A DNA stretch of 64,000 nucleotides, from assembly GCF_000423705.1 (NCBI RefSeq), contig NZ_AUIM01000004.1, positions 248,001 to 312,000 of the forward strand, in the 5' to 3' direction. A program made the position numbers and the translations under genes. How positions within the stretch are numbered: the first letter of the stretch is position 1; each line of letters begins with the position of its first letter. The notes under the pieces were generated by a model. The model ran no database searches. It was not told the DNA's origin and saw only the letters and a list, made by a program, of their open reading frames with translations. This DNA comes from Stappia stellulata DSM 5886 (lineage in GTDB: Bacteria; Pseudomonadota; Alphaproteobacteria; Rhizobiales; Stappiaceae). Of this stretch, positions 23,668-33,700 are shown one piece after another.

Positions 23668-24089
23668 CTGAACAGCCCTCCCGGCGCGCCGTCGCCGGCA
23701 TGCGGCGCGACCTCAATGGAAAACTCCAGCTTCCGGCCCTGGCCGGCGCGCGAGATGATCGATTGCGTGTCGAACACGCGCTGGATGACGACGCGGCCAA
23801 ACACGCGGCCGGCGGTCTCGGCCGTCCAGCCGACCATCATCACTGGTGTTGCCGCCATCTGTGTTGCGCGAATGGCCTCGAACTCGTCGCGGCCGCCGAA
23901 CTCTTCCGGGTAGAGAAGGCCGGTAATCGTCACAGGGTTCTCGCCGATCCCAGTGAACTGGCGACCGGGTGCCCGGCCGAAGCGCTCGATTGACGGCCAG
24001 CGCGCTTCGGTCTCGCGCTCGATCGACTGGAAATTGAGCGGCAGGATCTCGAAGACGTGGCGTCCGAGGGCGAGAAGCGGTACGGCCAT
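23664..24089 (-). CDS. Tail protein U, P2 gpU-like
   Basis: This 141-residue protein has LALGRHVFEILPLNFQSIERETEARW at the start and ITGLLYPEEFGG then RATQMAATPVMMVGWT, the pattern of P2 gpU, which terminates the tail. It follows the tape measure gene and overlaps gpX by ATGA. Confidence 0.88.
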   Translation of the reverse strand: MAVPLLALGRHVFEILPLNFQSIERETEARWPSIERFGRAPGRQFTGIGENPVTITGLLYPEEFGGRDEFEAIRATQMAATPVMMVGWTAETAGRVFGRVVIQRVFDTQSIISRAGQGRKLEFSIEVAPHAGDGAPGGLFR

Positions 24090-24092
24090 GGT

Positions 24093-26576
24093 CTACTCCG
24101 TCCCATCATGCAGCGCGCCGGTCCGTCCGCGACGCACGGCGGCCTCGATGCCGGCATTGGCGGCGCGCCCGGCGGCGACCGGATCGACGACGCCCGTTAT
24201 CGACTGGTTGACGGTGACATTGACCTCGGGCGGCCGCCTATCGGTGACGGAGGCGGAGACCTCCTGTTCGACCTTCGCCGGCGGCAGGCTGTCAAGGTAG
24301 TCCTGAAGCGGCGGGATCGGGTCGGGCGGCGCAGCTGGGAAAGGCGTGGATGTTTGATTGCCGCTGGAAGAACTCTTCAGCGTCTCTCGAATTGCGTTGT
24401 GGCTCTCCTGTCCTTCACCCCCCCCACCGAAAAACGACCAATCGAACTTCAGCTTCTCCTTGAGTGCGTCCACCTGCGTCTGGAACCAGGCCGACAGCCG
24501 CTCCCACGACCCTTCCAACCCTTCCATGATTGCGTCGACGATCGCGGATCCGAACCCGACAAAGTCGCGCAGCGTGGCCTTGATCGCCTCGCCAAGCCGT
24601 TCGCCGATCCGCTTGCCGGCGGCCTCGATCCCGGCCGCGTCTCCTGCGCTCAAGTTCTCTTGCGTGAAGAGTGACGAGAAGAAGTCGGCGACCGCCTGTT
24701 TGGCCTTTGAGAGGCCTTCAAGAGCGCCTGAAAAGTCGAACATCCGCGCGAAATAGGCCGCGACCAGATCGACGTTGATCCCGATAGCCTCGGCCATCTC
24801 GCGAGCGCGTGCGGCGACACTGTCGACAAAGCCGTTCCAGGCGGCCTTGACCGCCTCGATTTCCGGCGCGAAGGCCTCGCCCAGCCCCTGGAAGAAGCCG
24901 GAGACGGCGGTCGACAATCGCTCCCAATACTTCCAGACGAAGAAGGCAGCGGCAGCCAGAGCGGCGATCGCGGCCGTCACAGGCCAGGCGGCCGCCGAGA
25001 TTGCCGCAAGCGCGGTGGTGGCGGCGGTCTTCAGGCCGGCGAAGACCGCGCCAATCGCCGCGCCCTTTCCGAAGGTCGAAAGCATGCGCAGCCCGGCAAG
25101 AGCCGATTTCACCTTGTTCGGACCGAAGGACGCCAGGAACAGACCGGCCTGCGCGGCCAGCCAGCCGAACCCGCGTCCCGCGCTGCGCAGTCCGCGCAGT
25201 GAGCGCGCCACCAGCGAGATGTTTCGACCGCTCGCACCAAAGCGCCAGAACAGGGAGATCAGCTTGATCAAGGGTCCGGCGATCAGGGCATGCGCATAGC
25301 CGACAAGCCGCGAGGCAATGCCGAAGGCAAGCAACGCGGCCGTGCCCAGGACGATGGCCTCAGTCAATTCCGGCTGGCGTTCTGCGAAAGCGGACACTCG
25401 GTCGATCAGCGCGCCCAGACCCTCGGCCGCATGGCCGAGCGGTTCCAGAAGCTGATCACCGAGCACGATGGCAAGCGCGGCAAGTCGGTTACGCAGAAGC
25501 TCCAGCTTGTTTTGCGTCGTCTCCGCGCGTTTCTCGTACTCTTCCAGCGCCGACCCTGCATAGTCGGCCTCGTTGCCCACCAGCGCGAAGGCCTGGCGCA
25601 ACAGATCCGGATTGTTCAGGAGCTTGGAGAAATCGTCGGAAAAGTCCTGGCCGACGAGGTCGATCAGAGCCTTCATGCCGTCCGGCGATTTCGACAACCG
25701 GTCGAACAGGTCGGAAAGGGCCGCCGGTGCATCGTCTTCCAGCGATGCCATGAAGTCCGCGTAGGACAGCCCCGCCGTCTTGAGCGCGGATTTCGCCTTG
25801 TTCGATCCCTGCGCCAGCCGGTTGGAAAGTGCCGAAACACCGCGCGCGCCGGTTTCCGGCATGATGCCGGCCGCGACCATCGCCGCGCCGACGGCGTTCA
25901 TTTCGACGGCCGTGAGCCGAAGCGTCCGCTGCGCGCCCGCCGCGCGATTGGCGAAGTTTGTGATCTCCGCCGCCGTCGCCGCCAAATTGTTGGACAGGTG
26001 GTTTGCGCTGTCGGCGTAGAGCTCGAGCTGGTCCTGGTTGAGCTTGTAGACATTGCGCAGCTTGGCGAAGCGGGTGCCGATCTCGCCAGCCGTCATGTCG
26101 AAGGCGACCTTGGCCCGAGCGGTCCCTTTAGTGAACCGCTCCAGCTCCTGTGTCGGAATGCCGGCTTGCGCGGCCGAGGCCATGATCGTGGTGAGCCCGG
26201 TCGAGGACAGCGCGATCTCGCGGCTCATGCCGATCAGACCCTGGCGGATCTCGGCAAGCTTGCGCGCCGGCGCATCGAGCACCTTTTCAAGATCGGCGAA
26301 AGCCTCCTCGAACTGCATCGCCGCGCGCACCGGCGCACCGAGCGCGACGGCCATGCCGACCGCATCCATCAGCCGGCCGCGCGCCCGGGTCAATCGCTGT
26401 TCGGCGTTGTTGAGCGCGGTGTCGATGTTGCTTTCGGAAAAGCCTTGCCGGATGGCGCCCGAAAATCCCTCGCGCAGGCCCTGGAACTGCTTGCGGATGC
26501 CGCCGACCTCGTTGCGGACCTTGTCCGCGCCCTTGGTCAGGAACTGGATTAGCAGCGAGACATTCATGCCGGACAT
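24093..26576 (-). CDS. Tail tape measure protein
   Basis: The 827-residue protein starts at an ATG preceded by AGGAGG. The N-terminus is charged and coiled-coil-like. A TP901-type core follows (MQFEEAFADLEKVLD, LSSTGLTTIMASAAQAGI, then EITNFANRAAGAQRTLRLTAVEMNAVGAAM split). Long alanine-rich hydrophobic helices lie between about 370 and 560, and the C-terminus is Pro-rich. It sets tail length and is expelled on infection. It lies directly after the E/E' frameshift pair, as in P2. Confidence 0.93.
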   Translation of the reverse strand: MSGMNVSLLIQFLTKGADKVRNEVGGIRKQFQGLREGFSGAIRQGFSESNIDTALNNAEQRLTRARGRLMDAVGMAVALGAPVRAAMQFEEAFADLEKVLDAPARKLAEIRQGLIGMSREIALSSTGLTTIMASAAQAGIPTQELERFTKGTARAKVAFDMTAGEIGTRFAKLRNVYKLNQDQLELYADSANHLSNNLAATAAEITNFANRAAGAQRTLRLTAVEMNAVGAAMVAAGIMPETGARGVSALSNRLAQGSNKAKSALKTAGLSYADFMASLEDDAPAALSDLFDRLSKSPDGMKALIDLVGQDFSDDFSKLLNNPDLLRQAFALVGNEADYAGSALEEYEKRAETTQNKLELLRNRLAALAIVLGDQLLEPLGHAAEGLGALIDRVSAFAERQPELTEAIVLGTAALLAFGIASRLVGYAHALIAGPLIKLISLFWRFGASGRNISLVARSLRGLRSAGRGFGWLAAQAGLFLASFGPNKVKSALAGLRMLSTFGKGAAIGAVFAGLKTAATTALAAISAAAWPVTAAIAALAAAAFFVWKYWERLSTAVSGFFQGLGEAFAPEIEAVKAAWNGFVDSVAARAREMAEAIGINVDLVAAYFARMFDFSGALEGLSKAKQAVADFFSSLFTQENLSAGDAAGIEAAGKRIGERLGEAIKATLRDFVGFGSAIVDAIMEGLEGSWERLSAWFQTQVDALKEKLKFDWSFFGGGGEGQESHNAIRETLKSSSSGNQTSTPFPAAPPDPIPPLQDYLDSLPPAKVEQEVSASVTDRRPPEVNVTVNQSITGVVDPVAAGRAANAGIEAAVRRGRTGALHDGTE

Positions 26577-26585
26577 GCGCGCCTC

Positions 26586-26711
26586 CTAGATGATCCGGCC
26601 GGTGAGTTTCAGGGCGCGCGGAAGATCGCGGCGATAAGCCAGCAACTCCCACCAGTCGAGCGCTTCGATCTCGGACGGCGGCCAATGATGCACCGCCGCC
26701 AGGTCGCTCAT
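26586..26711 (-). CDS. Tail assembly chaperone extension E' (GpE family), reached by -1 frameshift
   Basis: The frame MSDLAAVHHWPPSEIEALDWWELLAYRRDLPRAL resembles the GpE family that follows the E protein in P2 and Mu-like tails. An ATG at 26,711 exists, but the frame is open upstream to the slippery site at 26,753 to 26,747, so it is probably made as the C-terminus of a frameshift fusion with the gene before. Confidence 0.8.
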   Translation of the reverse strand: MSDLAAVHHWPPSEIEALDWWELLAYRRDLPRALKLTGRII

Positions 26712-27127
26712 GAACTCTGCGACGCGAACGCACTCATAAGCGCGGGAAAAAAATCCAGCGTCGCCCGCCCGACGGCGACGAGATCCATGGGATCGAGATC
26801 GTCGATCACCGTCGCCGCGACCCCGCACATGTCGGCGAGGATCTCGGTCAATCCGTCCAGCCGCTCCGGTTCGGTCAGGAGCGCGAGCGCCTCGGCCGCC
26901 GCCTTGTCGGCTGCCGCATCGGCAGCCTTGCCGGTTCCGGCCGCGCCGAAAAGCTTTGCCGGGAAGTCCGCGCCGAGAAGCGCCACCAGCTTCTTCACGT
27001 GCTTGGTTCGGGGCCGCTTCATGGTGAGCGAGGAATGCGTGCGGTCCCCGTCTTTCGTCTTTTCGTCGACGGGAAAGTCCAGGGGAATGGAGATCTGGCG
27101 CTTGGGTTCGGTCACGGGATCGCTCAC
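26708..27127 (-). CDS. Phage tail assembly chaperone (E protein, Mu gp41-like)
   Basis: This 139-residue protein starts at a GTG at 27,127 (GGAG nine bases upstream). It begins with the typical PKRQISIPLDFPV strand and has TMKRPRTKHVKKL then an Ala-rich helical part and LTEILADMCGVAATVIDDLDPMDLV. It lies between the tube and tape measure genes. It is the shorter product of a frameshift pair that guides tail tube growth on the tape measure protein. Confidence 0.85.
   Translation of the reverse strand: MSDPVTEPKRQISIPLDFPVDEKTKDGDRTHSSLTMKRPRTKHVKKLVALLGADFPAKLFGAAGTGKAADAAADKAAAEALALLTEPERLDGLTEILADMCGVAATVIDDLDPMDLVAVGRATLDFFPALMSAFASQSS
26747..26753 (-). other. Slippery heptamer for programmed -1 frameshift
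   Basis: Read on the minus strand the 0-frame is GAT TTT TTT CCC, giving T TTT TTT as the X XXY YYZ heptamer. After a -1 slip the frame continues as SRAYECVRVAEF into E'. Confidence 0.75.
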
Positions 27128-27150
27128 GGGAAGGCTCCGGGTTTGAAAGG

Positions 27151-27666
27151 TCAGGAGAAGAGAACGCGGCGGCGGCCTTCGTTGACGGGCACGCCGTTGC
27201 GCACCATCCAGCCGCCGCTTGCGAAGTTGAACCGGTGCAGCACCTTGCCGTCGGCCATATGCGAATATTGCGTGATCGACCCGATCTTGTGATCGTAGCC
27301 GGACGCCTTTCCGCCGGACATTTCCTCCTCGGCGACCGAGATCAGCCGGCCGGTGATGTCGATCGCGTGTTCGATCTCCGTCCCGTCCATCTCGTCGACG
27401 ATGAACTTCTTGCCGGTGAAGTTGTGGCGCACGCCGGGAGGGCCACCGAAGAGGCCGATTACATCGGCGGAGTGAGACTTCAGCTTGAACGGGGCTTCCA
27501 GCGCCTTGACGCCGAGACCGGCGATCTGGACCTGAAGGTCGCCGCCGCCCGGCTGGTAGTCCTCGGTGATCTCTTCCAGACCGGGAAGCTGCAGGGTTTC
27601 GATCTCGATCATGAGGTTGAGACTGTCGTTCACGATCAGGGTGAAGCCGCGAAGAATGGGCAACAT
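27151..27666 (-). CDS. Major tail tube protein, P2 FII-like
   Basis: This 171-residue protein has the FII pattern: MLPILRGFTLIVN at the start, LPGLEEITEDYQPGGGDLQVQIA, and an end with GKVLHRFNFASGGWMVRNG. It builds the tube inside the contractile sheath. It lies 17 bases after the sheath gene. Confidence 0.9.
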   Translation of the reverse strand: MLPILRGFTLIVNDSLNLMIEIETLQLPGLEEITEDYQPGGGDLQVQIAGLGVKALEAPFKLKSHSADVIGLFGGPPGVRHNFTGKKFIVDEMDGTEIEHAIDITGRLISVAEEEMSGGKASGYDHKIGSITQYSHMADGKVLHRFNFASGGWMVRNGVPVNEGRRRVLFS

Positions 27667-27683
27667 GGCCTTGTCCTTTCCTG

Positions 27684-28946
27684 TTACGCGGCTTCGCCGA
27701 CGCGTTCGAACGAAACGGAAATGCGGCGTTCGATCTCATCCGCGAGCAGGTCGAAATAGACCTCGTTGCGGCGCGAGCCGAAGGTCAGATCCTCAAGCGG
27801 CGGGGCCTCTTCGGCGTCGAACTCGATGCGCAGCTTGCCGGAGCGAAGCAAGGCATTGGTGTTGACGTCCCGGTCCCAATAGACGGACCCGCCAAGGATC
27901 GCGCCGATCGCCTTCAGCTCGTCGAGGAACTGGTCCAGGCTTCGCATGATCGCGATGACGAGCTGCGGGCTCAGGTTCTGGTCGTTTGCCCAGCGGAAGG
28001 AGCGCGCGATGGTCTTCTCGATCAGGGCGCGCGTGCGCACCACATTGACGAACTGCCAGAGCGGATCGGTGGACGTCGTGCGATTGCCCCACAGGATGCG
28101 CCCGTTTGCGGCAAAAGTGCCGCCGGCGCCCTGCGACAGCCGCGCGGGAATGAAGGTGGCGATTCCGTTTTCGTTTAAGAGGTTCGCCTCGTGGTCGATC
28201 TCGCCGTCGTAGTAGGAGACAGGCCGGGCGATCCCGAGGATGCCGCCCGTTTCCTGGTTGGACGGCGACCAGTACGGTCCGCCCTTTTCCTTGTCGCGCT
28301 TGATGAAGAGCCCGGCCGCGAAGGGAGCCGCCGGCTTCACGACGACGCTTGCACCCGACGCGACCTTCACCATCGGATCGACCAGATAGGCGAAGCGGTC
28401 GGAGAAGTCGGCGCGGTAGGCAAGGCTTTCGTCGCGGTCCGGGCCGCCGGTGTCGAGGATGGCGATCACCTGAAGCTTCTTTGCGACCTGTTCCAGCGCG
28501 TCGGCGACCGGGTTCTTGGCGCTGGCGATCTGCCCGGCCGCGTATCCAGGTGCGATCAGGAGATCCGGCTCCACGCCGACATGCCCGAGCGCGTAGGTGA
28601 GCGCATGGGCTCCGGTTTGCGACGCGGCCGCGCCGACCATGTTCGCCCGCGTCGCATCGGGATCGACGCCTTCAGCGACACGCACCATGACGATGGAGCC
28701 TTCGATCCCTTGCGCCTTCACCGCGTTGATCACATCGAGCGCGGTTCCCGTCGCGCCAAGCAGGGCGATTTTCTCCGTTTCATGCGTGTAGAGATGAACC
28801 GGTTCGTCGAGGGGAAATGCCGTGTTGTCGGCATCGGGCGCGGTGACGAGCGCGCCAAGGGTCGACACGTCGGAGACGGCGATCGGGCGCGGGCTTTCGC
28901 CAAGCCGCAGAACGCGAGTGCCGTGATTGAAGGGAGCCGTGGGCAT
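27684..28946 (-). CDS. Contractile tail sheath protein, P2 FI-like
   Basis: The 420-residue protein has FNHGTRVLRLGESPRPI at the start, LLIAPGY near 170, IALLGATGTA, and the C-terminal sheath domain with ILWGNRTTS, FVNVVRTRALIEKTIARSFRW split and GSVYWDRDVN. It forms the contractile tail. It is the first gene after the late promoter site at 29,009. Confidence 0.93.
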   Translation of the reverse strand: MPTAPFNHGTRVLRLGESPRPIAVSDVSTLGALVTAPDADNTAFPLDEPVHLYTHETEKIALLGATGTALDVINAVKAQGIEGSIVMVRVAEGVDPDATRANMVGAAASQTGAHALTYALGHVGVEPDLLIAPGYAAGQIASAKNPVADALEQVAKKLQVIAILDTGGPDRDESLAYRADFSDRFAYLVDPMVKVASGASVVVKPAAPFAAGLFIKRDKEKGGPYWSPSNQETGGILGIARPVSYYDGEIDHEANLLNENGIATFIPARLSQGAGGTFAANGRILWGNRTTSTDPLWQFVNVVRTRALIEKTIARSFRWANDQNLSPQLVIAIMRSLDQFLDELKAIGAILGGSVYWDRDVNTNALLRSGKLRIEFDAEEAPPLEDLTFGSRRNEVYFDLLADEIERRISVSFERVGEAA

Positions 28947-29008
28947 ACGCTGATCCTCGTGTTCGGGGTCAGTGCAAACCTACGTTTCGGGGATGGAACC
29001 TCGCGCCC

Positions 29009-29021
29009 CTGACAGTGTCAG
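29009..29021 (-). promoter_or_regulatory. Late-operon activator site (palindrome) before the sheath gene
   Basis: CTGACAGTGTCAG is a perfect palindrome apart from its centre and lies 63 bases upstream of the sheath start. The same 13 bases with the same CGCGCCC flank occur at 41,500, and the sequence again at 54,772. Confidence 0.7.
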
Positions 29022-29089
29022 CAGCACGCCTCAAAGGGCTTTCGAACGCCGTTCACGCTGCCATGAAACGGGCGTTCGGGCAACGCGGG

Positions 29090-29656
29090 TCAGGCGCCGG
29101 CCACTTCTGCCGCAAACGCCGCCTCAACCTCTTCCGGCGTCGTCAAGGTGCCCGCATCGATCTGCGCGACTATCGCAGCTTGTGCGATGAACGCGCCGTT
29201 GATATGCGCCAAAACGGCATTCGACAAAGCGATGATGCCGGCGGCGTCGAGTTCGAACCTACCGTTGTTTGCGGACCAGACGGTGGTGAAATCAGGCATC
29301 TGTTCGGCGGCAACACGCGCCCCGAGCAGGTTCGTCCGTCCCTCCTGGTCGGTTGCGACGTCGATCACGTCCGATCCGACCGTGGCAGTCACGCCGCCCG
29401 TCTCGTGAGCGCGGCGGATTTCGGCAAGGTGAGCGTGGAGATCGACAGACGGCTCCACCCAAGACGAGGTCAGCCCTAGGTTGTCGGGGTCGACAACCCA
29501 TGAGGACGCCGGCCCATCAGGGGCGGGTGCGACGAATGCGCCGGGGCGCCCGTACGCCTCTACATGCGCTTGGGCCTCGATTTCTGTCCCAAAGTTCATA
29601 AACTTCGAGATTAGGTTGGTTGTCGTGTCCCAAGAAATAACAGCAGTGTAGGCCAT
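29090..29656 (-). CDS. DUF4376-type tail fibre assembly protein
   Basis: The 188-residue protein has a short N-terminal domain with YTAVISWDTT, then TATVGSDVIDVATDQEGRTNLLGARVA and FELDAAGIIALSNAVLAHI, the DUF4376 pattern often found right after phage tail fibre genes. The start is the ATG at 29,656. A role as fibre chaperone or fibre tip is likely. Confidence 0.7.
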   Translation of the reverse strand: MAYTAVISWDTTTNLISKFMNFGTEIEAQAHVEAYGRPGAFVAPAPDGPASSWVVDPDNLGLTSSWVEPSVDLHAHLAEIRRAHETGGVTATVGSDVIDVATDQEGRTNLLGARVAAEQMPDFTTVWSANNGRFELDAAGIIALSNAVLAHINGAFIAQAAIVAQIDAGTLTTPEEVEAAFAAEVAGA

Positions 29657-29671
29657 GTTTCGGCTCCGCAA

Positions 29672-30760
29672 TCAGGTAAAGCAGGTGACTTGAATGCGAC
29701 CCTCTACGCTTGGGTTTGCGCCCAGATAGACACGCACACGGTCCAAAACTCCACTTAGGGTCTTCTTACCATATGCGTTTGAGAATGTCGGACTTGGGCC
29801 GGCGTTGCTTACTTTCCCGTCCACCGTCCAAGTATTTCCCTCGTGTTTGGTCAGGGTAAGGAACCCCGCATGGTCGGCGTTCGCAAACGGCCAATGCGTT
29901 AGGTACAAGTAGAAAGATGAGCTGGTGCTGCCCAACGTCAATTCATTGCTTCCGTCGATTCCTTGGGCGACACACCGATAACCCGAGGTCTCAAAACCAC
30001 CGGAGTCACCAAGCAAAAGATAGAACGCAGTGCTGGAGCCTATCTCGATCGCGTCAAATGTAATTCTGATCAGCTTCGCTTCGGCAGGAATTCCGGTGAT
30101 GTCAACTCCCGTCGTACCGGCGGTGTCTTGCGCCGCAAGCACGGTGGCCCCATCGGGGGCGCTCTCCAGAGCATCAATCCGCCCCGTGTTGCTTGCCACG
30201 TCGGCATTGGTCCCGGCCAACGCTGCATCCAGTCCGCTAACCTCCGCAGTGGTATGCGTGTGACTGGTCGATGCCTTTCCGCCCAGTGCCGCCGTCATCG
30301 TCGCCGCGAAATTCGGATCGTCACCAAGCGCGGCCGCAAGTTCGTTGAGCGTGTCGAGTGTTGCGGGGGCGGCATCCGCAAGGGCTGCGATCGCCGCCGC
30401 GATTGCCGCGTCGACCTGTGCCTGCGTCATCGGCGCCGGCCCGATGCCGACGCCGCCGCCCGCCTGCGTCGTGAGCGGGCGGCCGGCTGGCGCACCGGTG
30501 ATGTCGACATCCGTCAGATCGTTGATCGCGTGCGTGTGACCGGCCGCCGCCTTGTCATTCAGCGCCGCCTGGAGCCCGGTCACATCGCCGATGACGTGAC
30601 CGTGCGAAGCAAGCGCCGCTTGCGACACCGAAATCAGCAGGGACGCCACGTCCCCGTCGATCGATTGCAGCGCCGAGACCAGCCGCTGGACGTCCGTATC
30701 CAGTTCGTTTTCCGGGTGCGGCAGTGGATAGCCGCGATTGGCTGTCGTTGGTGTGGGCAT
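29672..30760 (-). CDS. Tail fibre protein
   Basis: The 362-residue protein starts with an adaptor segment (YPLPHPENELDTDVQRLV). It then has two collar repeats, HGHVIGDVTGLQAALNDK with HTHAINDLTDV and SHTHTTAEVSGLDAALAG, whose HxH pattern is typical of metal-stabilised trimeric tail fibres. The C-terminal 150 residues form a separate beta-rich tip ending RVYLGANPSVEGRIQVTCF. It probably binds the host receptor. Confidence 0.85.
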   Translation of the reverse strand: MPTPTTANRGYPLPHPENELDTDVQRLVSALQSIDGDVASLLISVSQAALASHGHVIGDVTGLQAALNDKAAAGHTHAINDLTDVDITGAPAGRPLTTQAGGGVGIGPAPMTQAQVDAAIAAAIAALADAAPATLDTLNELAAALGDDPNFAATMTAALGGKASTSHTHTTAEVSGLDAALAGTNADVASNTGRIDALESAPDGATVLAAQDTAGTTGVDITGIPAEAKLIRITFDAIEIGSSTAFYLLLGDSGGFETSGYRCVAQGIDGSNELTLGSTSSSFYLYLTHWPFANADHAGFLTLTKHEGNTWTVDGKVSNAGPSPTFSNAYGKKTLSGVLDRVRVYLGANPSVEGRIQVTCFT

Positions 30761-30769
30761 TCGCGCCTC

Positions 30770-33700
30770 CTAGATCGTCGCGACGCGCAGGTCGGCGAGC
30801 GAGGGCCGCGCCGCCGGCCCGCCGGTGAGCGTCAACCGGACACGGGTCTGCGCCCCCCACGTCGGTTGCGGATCGGCGACATCGATTTCGTGGGTGCGAT
30901 CTACCCAGCCGGCCAGTTCCAGCGCCTCGGTTTCGTCGAGCGGGATCGCCTGCCAGGCGGAGGCCGCGTCCTGCAGCTCGACGGTGACAGTCGACCCGGC
31001 CGGCAGATTGGCCTTGAGCCAGACCGGCAAGCGCGTCGCGCCGTCGACGATGAATGCGCGGCTCACATAGGTCGCCGTGTCTCGCAGGCTGCCCGCGATG
31101 AGTTGCGCGCCGGGGAAGAGCGTCGGGCCCGCCGTCTCCGTACCAGTAAGAACGGCGCGCAAGGTCACCGTCTCGGTCAGGCGTTCGGTCAGTTCGACCA
31201 CCTGATCCAGCACGAGCCGCAGGATCTCGCCGCCGGGCCGCACGACCTCGAAGACGACACGGCAGGCGGCGGTGGGCAAATCGACGGCTGCGCGGATCAC
31301 CAGATCCGTGCAATCGACCAGGTCCACGGTGCCGAGCGCGACCGTCTTCGTCGTCGGCGCGAAGCGTGCGGCGTCGAGCGCGAAGGTCAGGTCCTCGTCC
31401 TGATGCGGCGTCCAGGTGCGGGCGTTCGACGACGACAGCATCACGCCAACCGAATAGGGCTGAGCCGCGACGCGTTCCTGCCGCGCCGCATCGAAATCGC
31501 CGACGGCAGCCGAGCTGATCGCATGTGCGTCATCGTCCGACTTGAGGACGAAGCAGACCTCACGGCCCGCCGGCAACCACACGGGCTCGGGGAGCGCGAT
31601 CGTGTGCGGTTGCCCGATCACGACCGCCGACATCTCGACGAACGCCTGCGTCAGGATCTCAGCCGTCGGCAGGCCTTGAGCAACCGTGCGGATTTCCAGA
31701 AGGCATGGATTGGCCGCATCGCCCACCGCGCAGAAGGTGACGGTGACGCTCGCCAGATGCCGGCCCACGCCGCCGGGCAGGATGAAGGTCTGGGCAAGCG
31801 GGTCGACCGACCCGCCTTCCAGGTTCTGCGCCGATGCGTCTTGCTGTTGCGGGATCCACACCGGCGGATCGCTCCACCGGGTGACATTCGTCACCTGCCG
31901 CATGATGGTGATGTCGATGCGCCCCTGACCGACAAAGACCGCCGAGGCCGACGTGCCCGAGGCGCCGGTGGCGCGCACAAGCTTGCGACCCGCCGGATAG
32001 GTTTCCGCTGCGACCGCGATGGTGCCGGTCACCTCGCCATTCGCATCGGCAACGAGTGCCGGCGCCGGCGTCACGTCGATACCGTCGAAGGTGAGCGCGT
32101 CCAGGATCTCGCCGGCACCGAAACCCGACACCGTGAAGGCAATCGAGATCGGCCGCAGGAACTCGGCCAGTTCCTCGCGCTGATCGACCTCTTCCGCCTC
32201 CGTCGTGGTGCGCGCCCGATTGCCGGAGCCGAAGGTGCGCGTCGTGGCCGAGGCCCATTCCGTGCGGACCTCCGTCCAGAAGTCGGCAGCGGGGGTCAGT
32301 GACAACTCGGCCGGGATCGGGGTGAAATTCGCATACGGATTGACCAGCCGGCAGCGCGTCGAGAGCGGCTGCGAAACCACGGTCTCAGCCGTCCAGTCCA
32401 ACATCACCGGTGCCGCGATCGGCAGGGAGAAGACGGTCGGGTCGATCGCCAACTGACACGACCCTTCGAAGACGGCTGCGTCCTGTGCGATGCCGCCGTC
32501 GCGATAGCGATCGGAGGTGAAGGGATCGACGAAGACGCCCCGCTTGGCGACCGGCTCGCGGCTGTCGATCTGGCGGCGCAAGCGCTCCAAGGCGACGAGA
32601 TTGTAGAGATCGATCTGGCGGGCATAGAGCCGGTAAAGCCCCGCGACGGTGAGCGGGCGCACATCCGAGTTGATGATGGTCGGCGCGCCGGTCCAGGAGT
32701 TGACGACCTGGCACAACGCCAGATGCCGCTCCGGGACCGCCGGCGGCACCGCGCGCGAGCGGCTTGCAATGCCTTCGATGTAGACCACCCGGCCATCCGG
32801 ATCGAGGCAAAGCCGGTCGATGCGCGGCAGCTTGTAATCATAGGTCAGCAGCACCTCGCCGCCGGTGACGCCACCGGCGAGCGTCACGCTTGTGTCAGTC
32901 GTCGAGACCGGCGCGACCGCGTCGCGGTAGCGGTATTTGACCGTGTAGCTCGAGCCCGGCGCCGGCTCCGCCCCGCCAGGCGTCCAGTCGACGCGGTCGG
33001 CGTTGAGCTGATAGTCGGCGCCTTCCACATAGGTCGTGCCGCCCTGGGCAACCTCGACCAGCGCCGTAACGCTCGTATTGGCAAGCGCGTCGATCGCGCC
33101 CGCGCTCGGGCCGTGCGTGACGGTCTCGGTCACTTCCTTGGTGACCAGCGCCGTCACCAAGTTGGCGAGCGGCGGGAAGCGCAACGCGAAGGTCGCCGTG
33201 CCCGTGCCCGCGTCATCGAAACTGTGCTGTTCCGCGTCCACGCGCTCGACGTCGAAGCGTTCCTCGACCGCAAGACGCAAGCTCGCCGTGCGCTGGAACT
33301 TGACGCCGTCGACATTGGCGACGCCGGCCTCGATCACAAAGACCTGGTCAAGGCCGACCATCCCGAGCGCCGCGACACGGCAGCCGTCGACGATGTAGGA
33401 GCCGTTGACGTCGCGGTCATAGGCCGCGATCGCCTGAACGGTCTCGGAGAGATCCGACGGCGGCGTCTGGTCGAGCGCCACGCCGTTCTGGAGGCGATAG
33501 ACAGGGTACAGCTCGCCCGGTTCTCCGTCACCGGCAAAGCCCCATTGAAGCGTCTCGACGATGCGCGCGGCGCCGGCTTCGCCTTCCGCCGCCGTGCCCG
33601 GCGCCAGGCCGAGCAGGTCGGGGTCCTCGATCTCGGTCACCACGTCCTGGACAAGGCGGACGCCGATCACGACGTCGCCGGCCATCGGCACGCCGACGAG

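Noticed and set aside
24820-24829. TGTCGACA inside the tape measure gene, and similar copies near 40,214 and 47,888
   Set aside because: They match the operator core but lie within phage coding sequence and lack the A-rich and T-rich arms; chance in GC-rich codons.
25290-26552. 420-residue plus-strand ORF
   Set aside because: Antisense to the tape measure gene; composition only mirrors it.
29963-32302. 779-residue plus-strand ORF
   Set aside because: Lies opposite the DUF4815-type gene, is Arg/Gly/Asp-rich without domains, and has no promoter or ribosome binding site; shadow frame.
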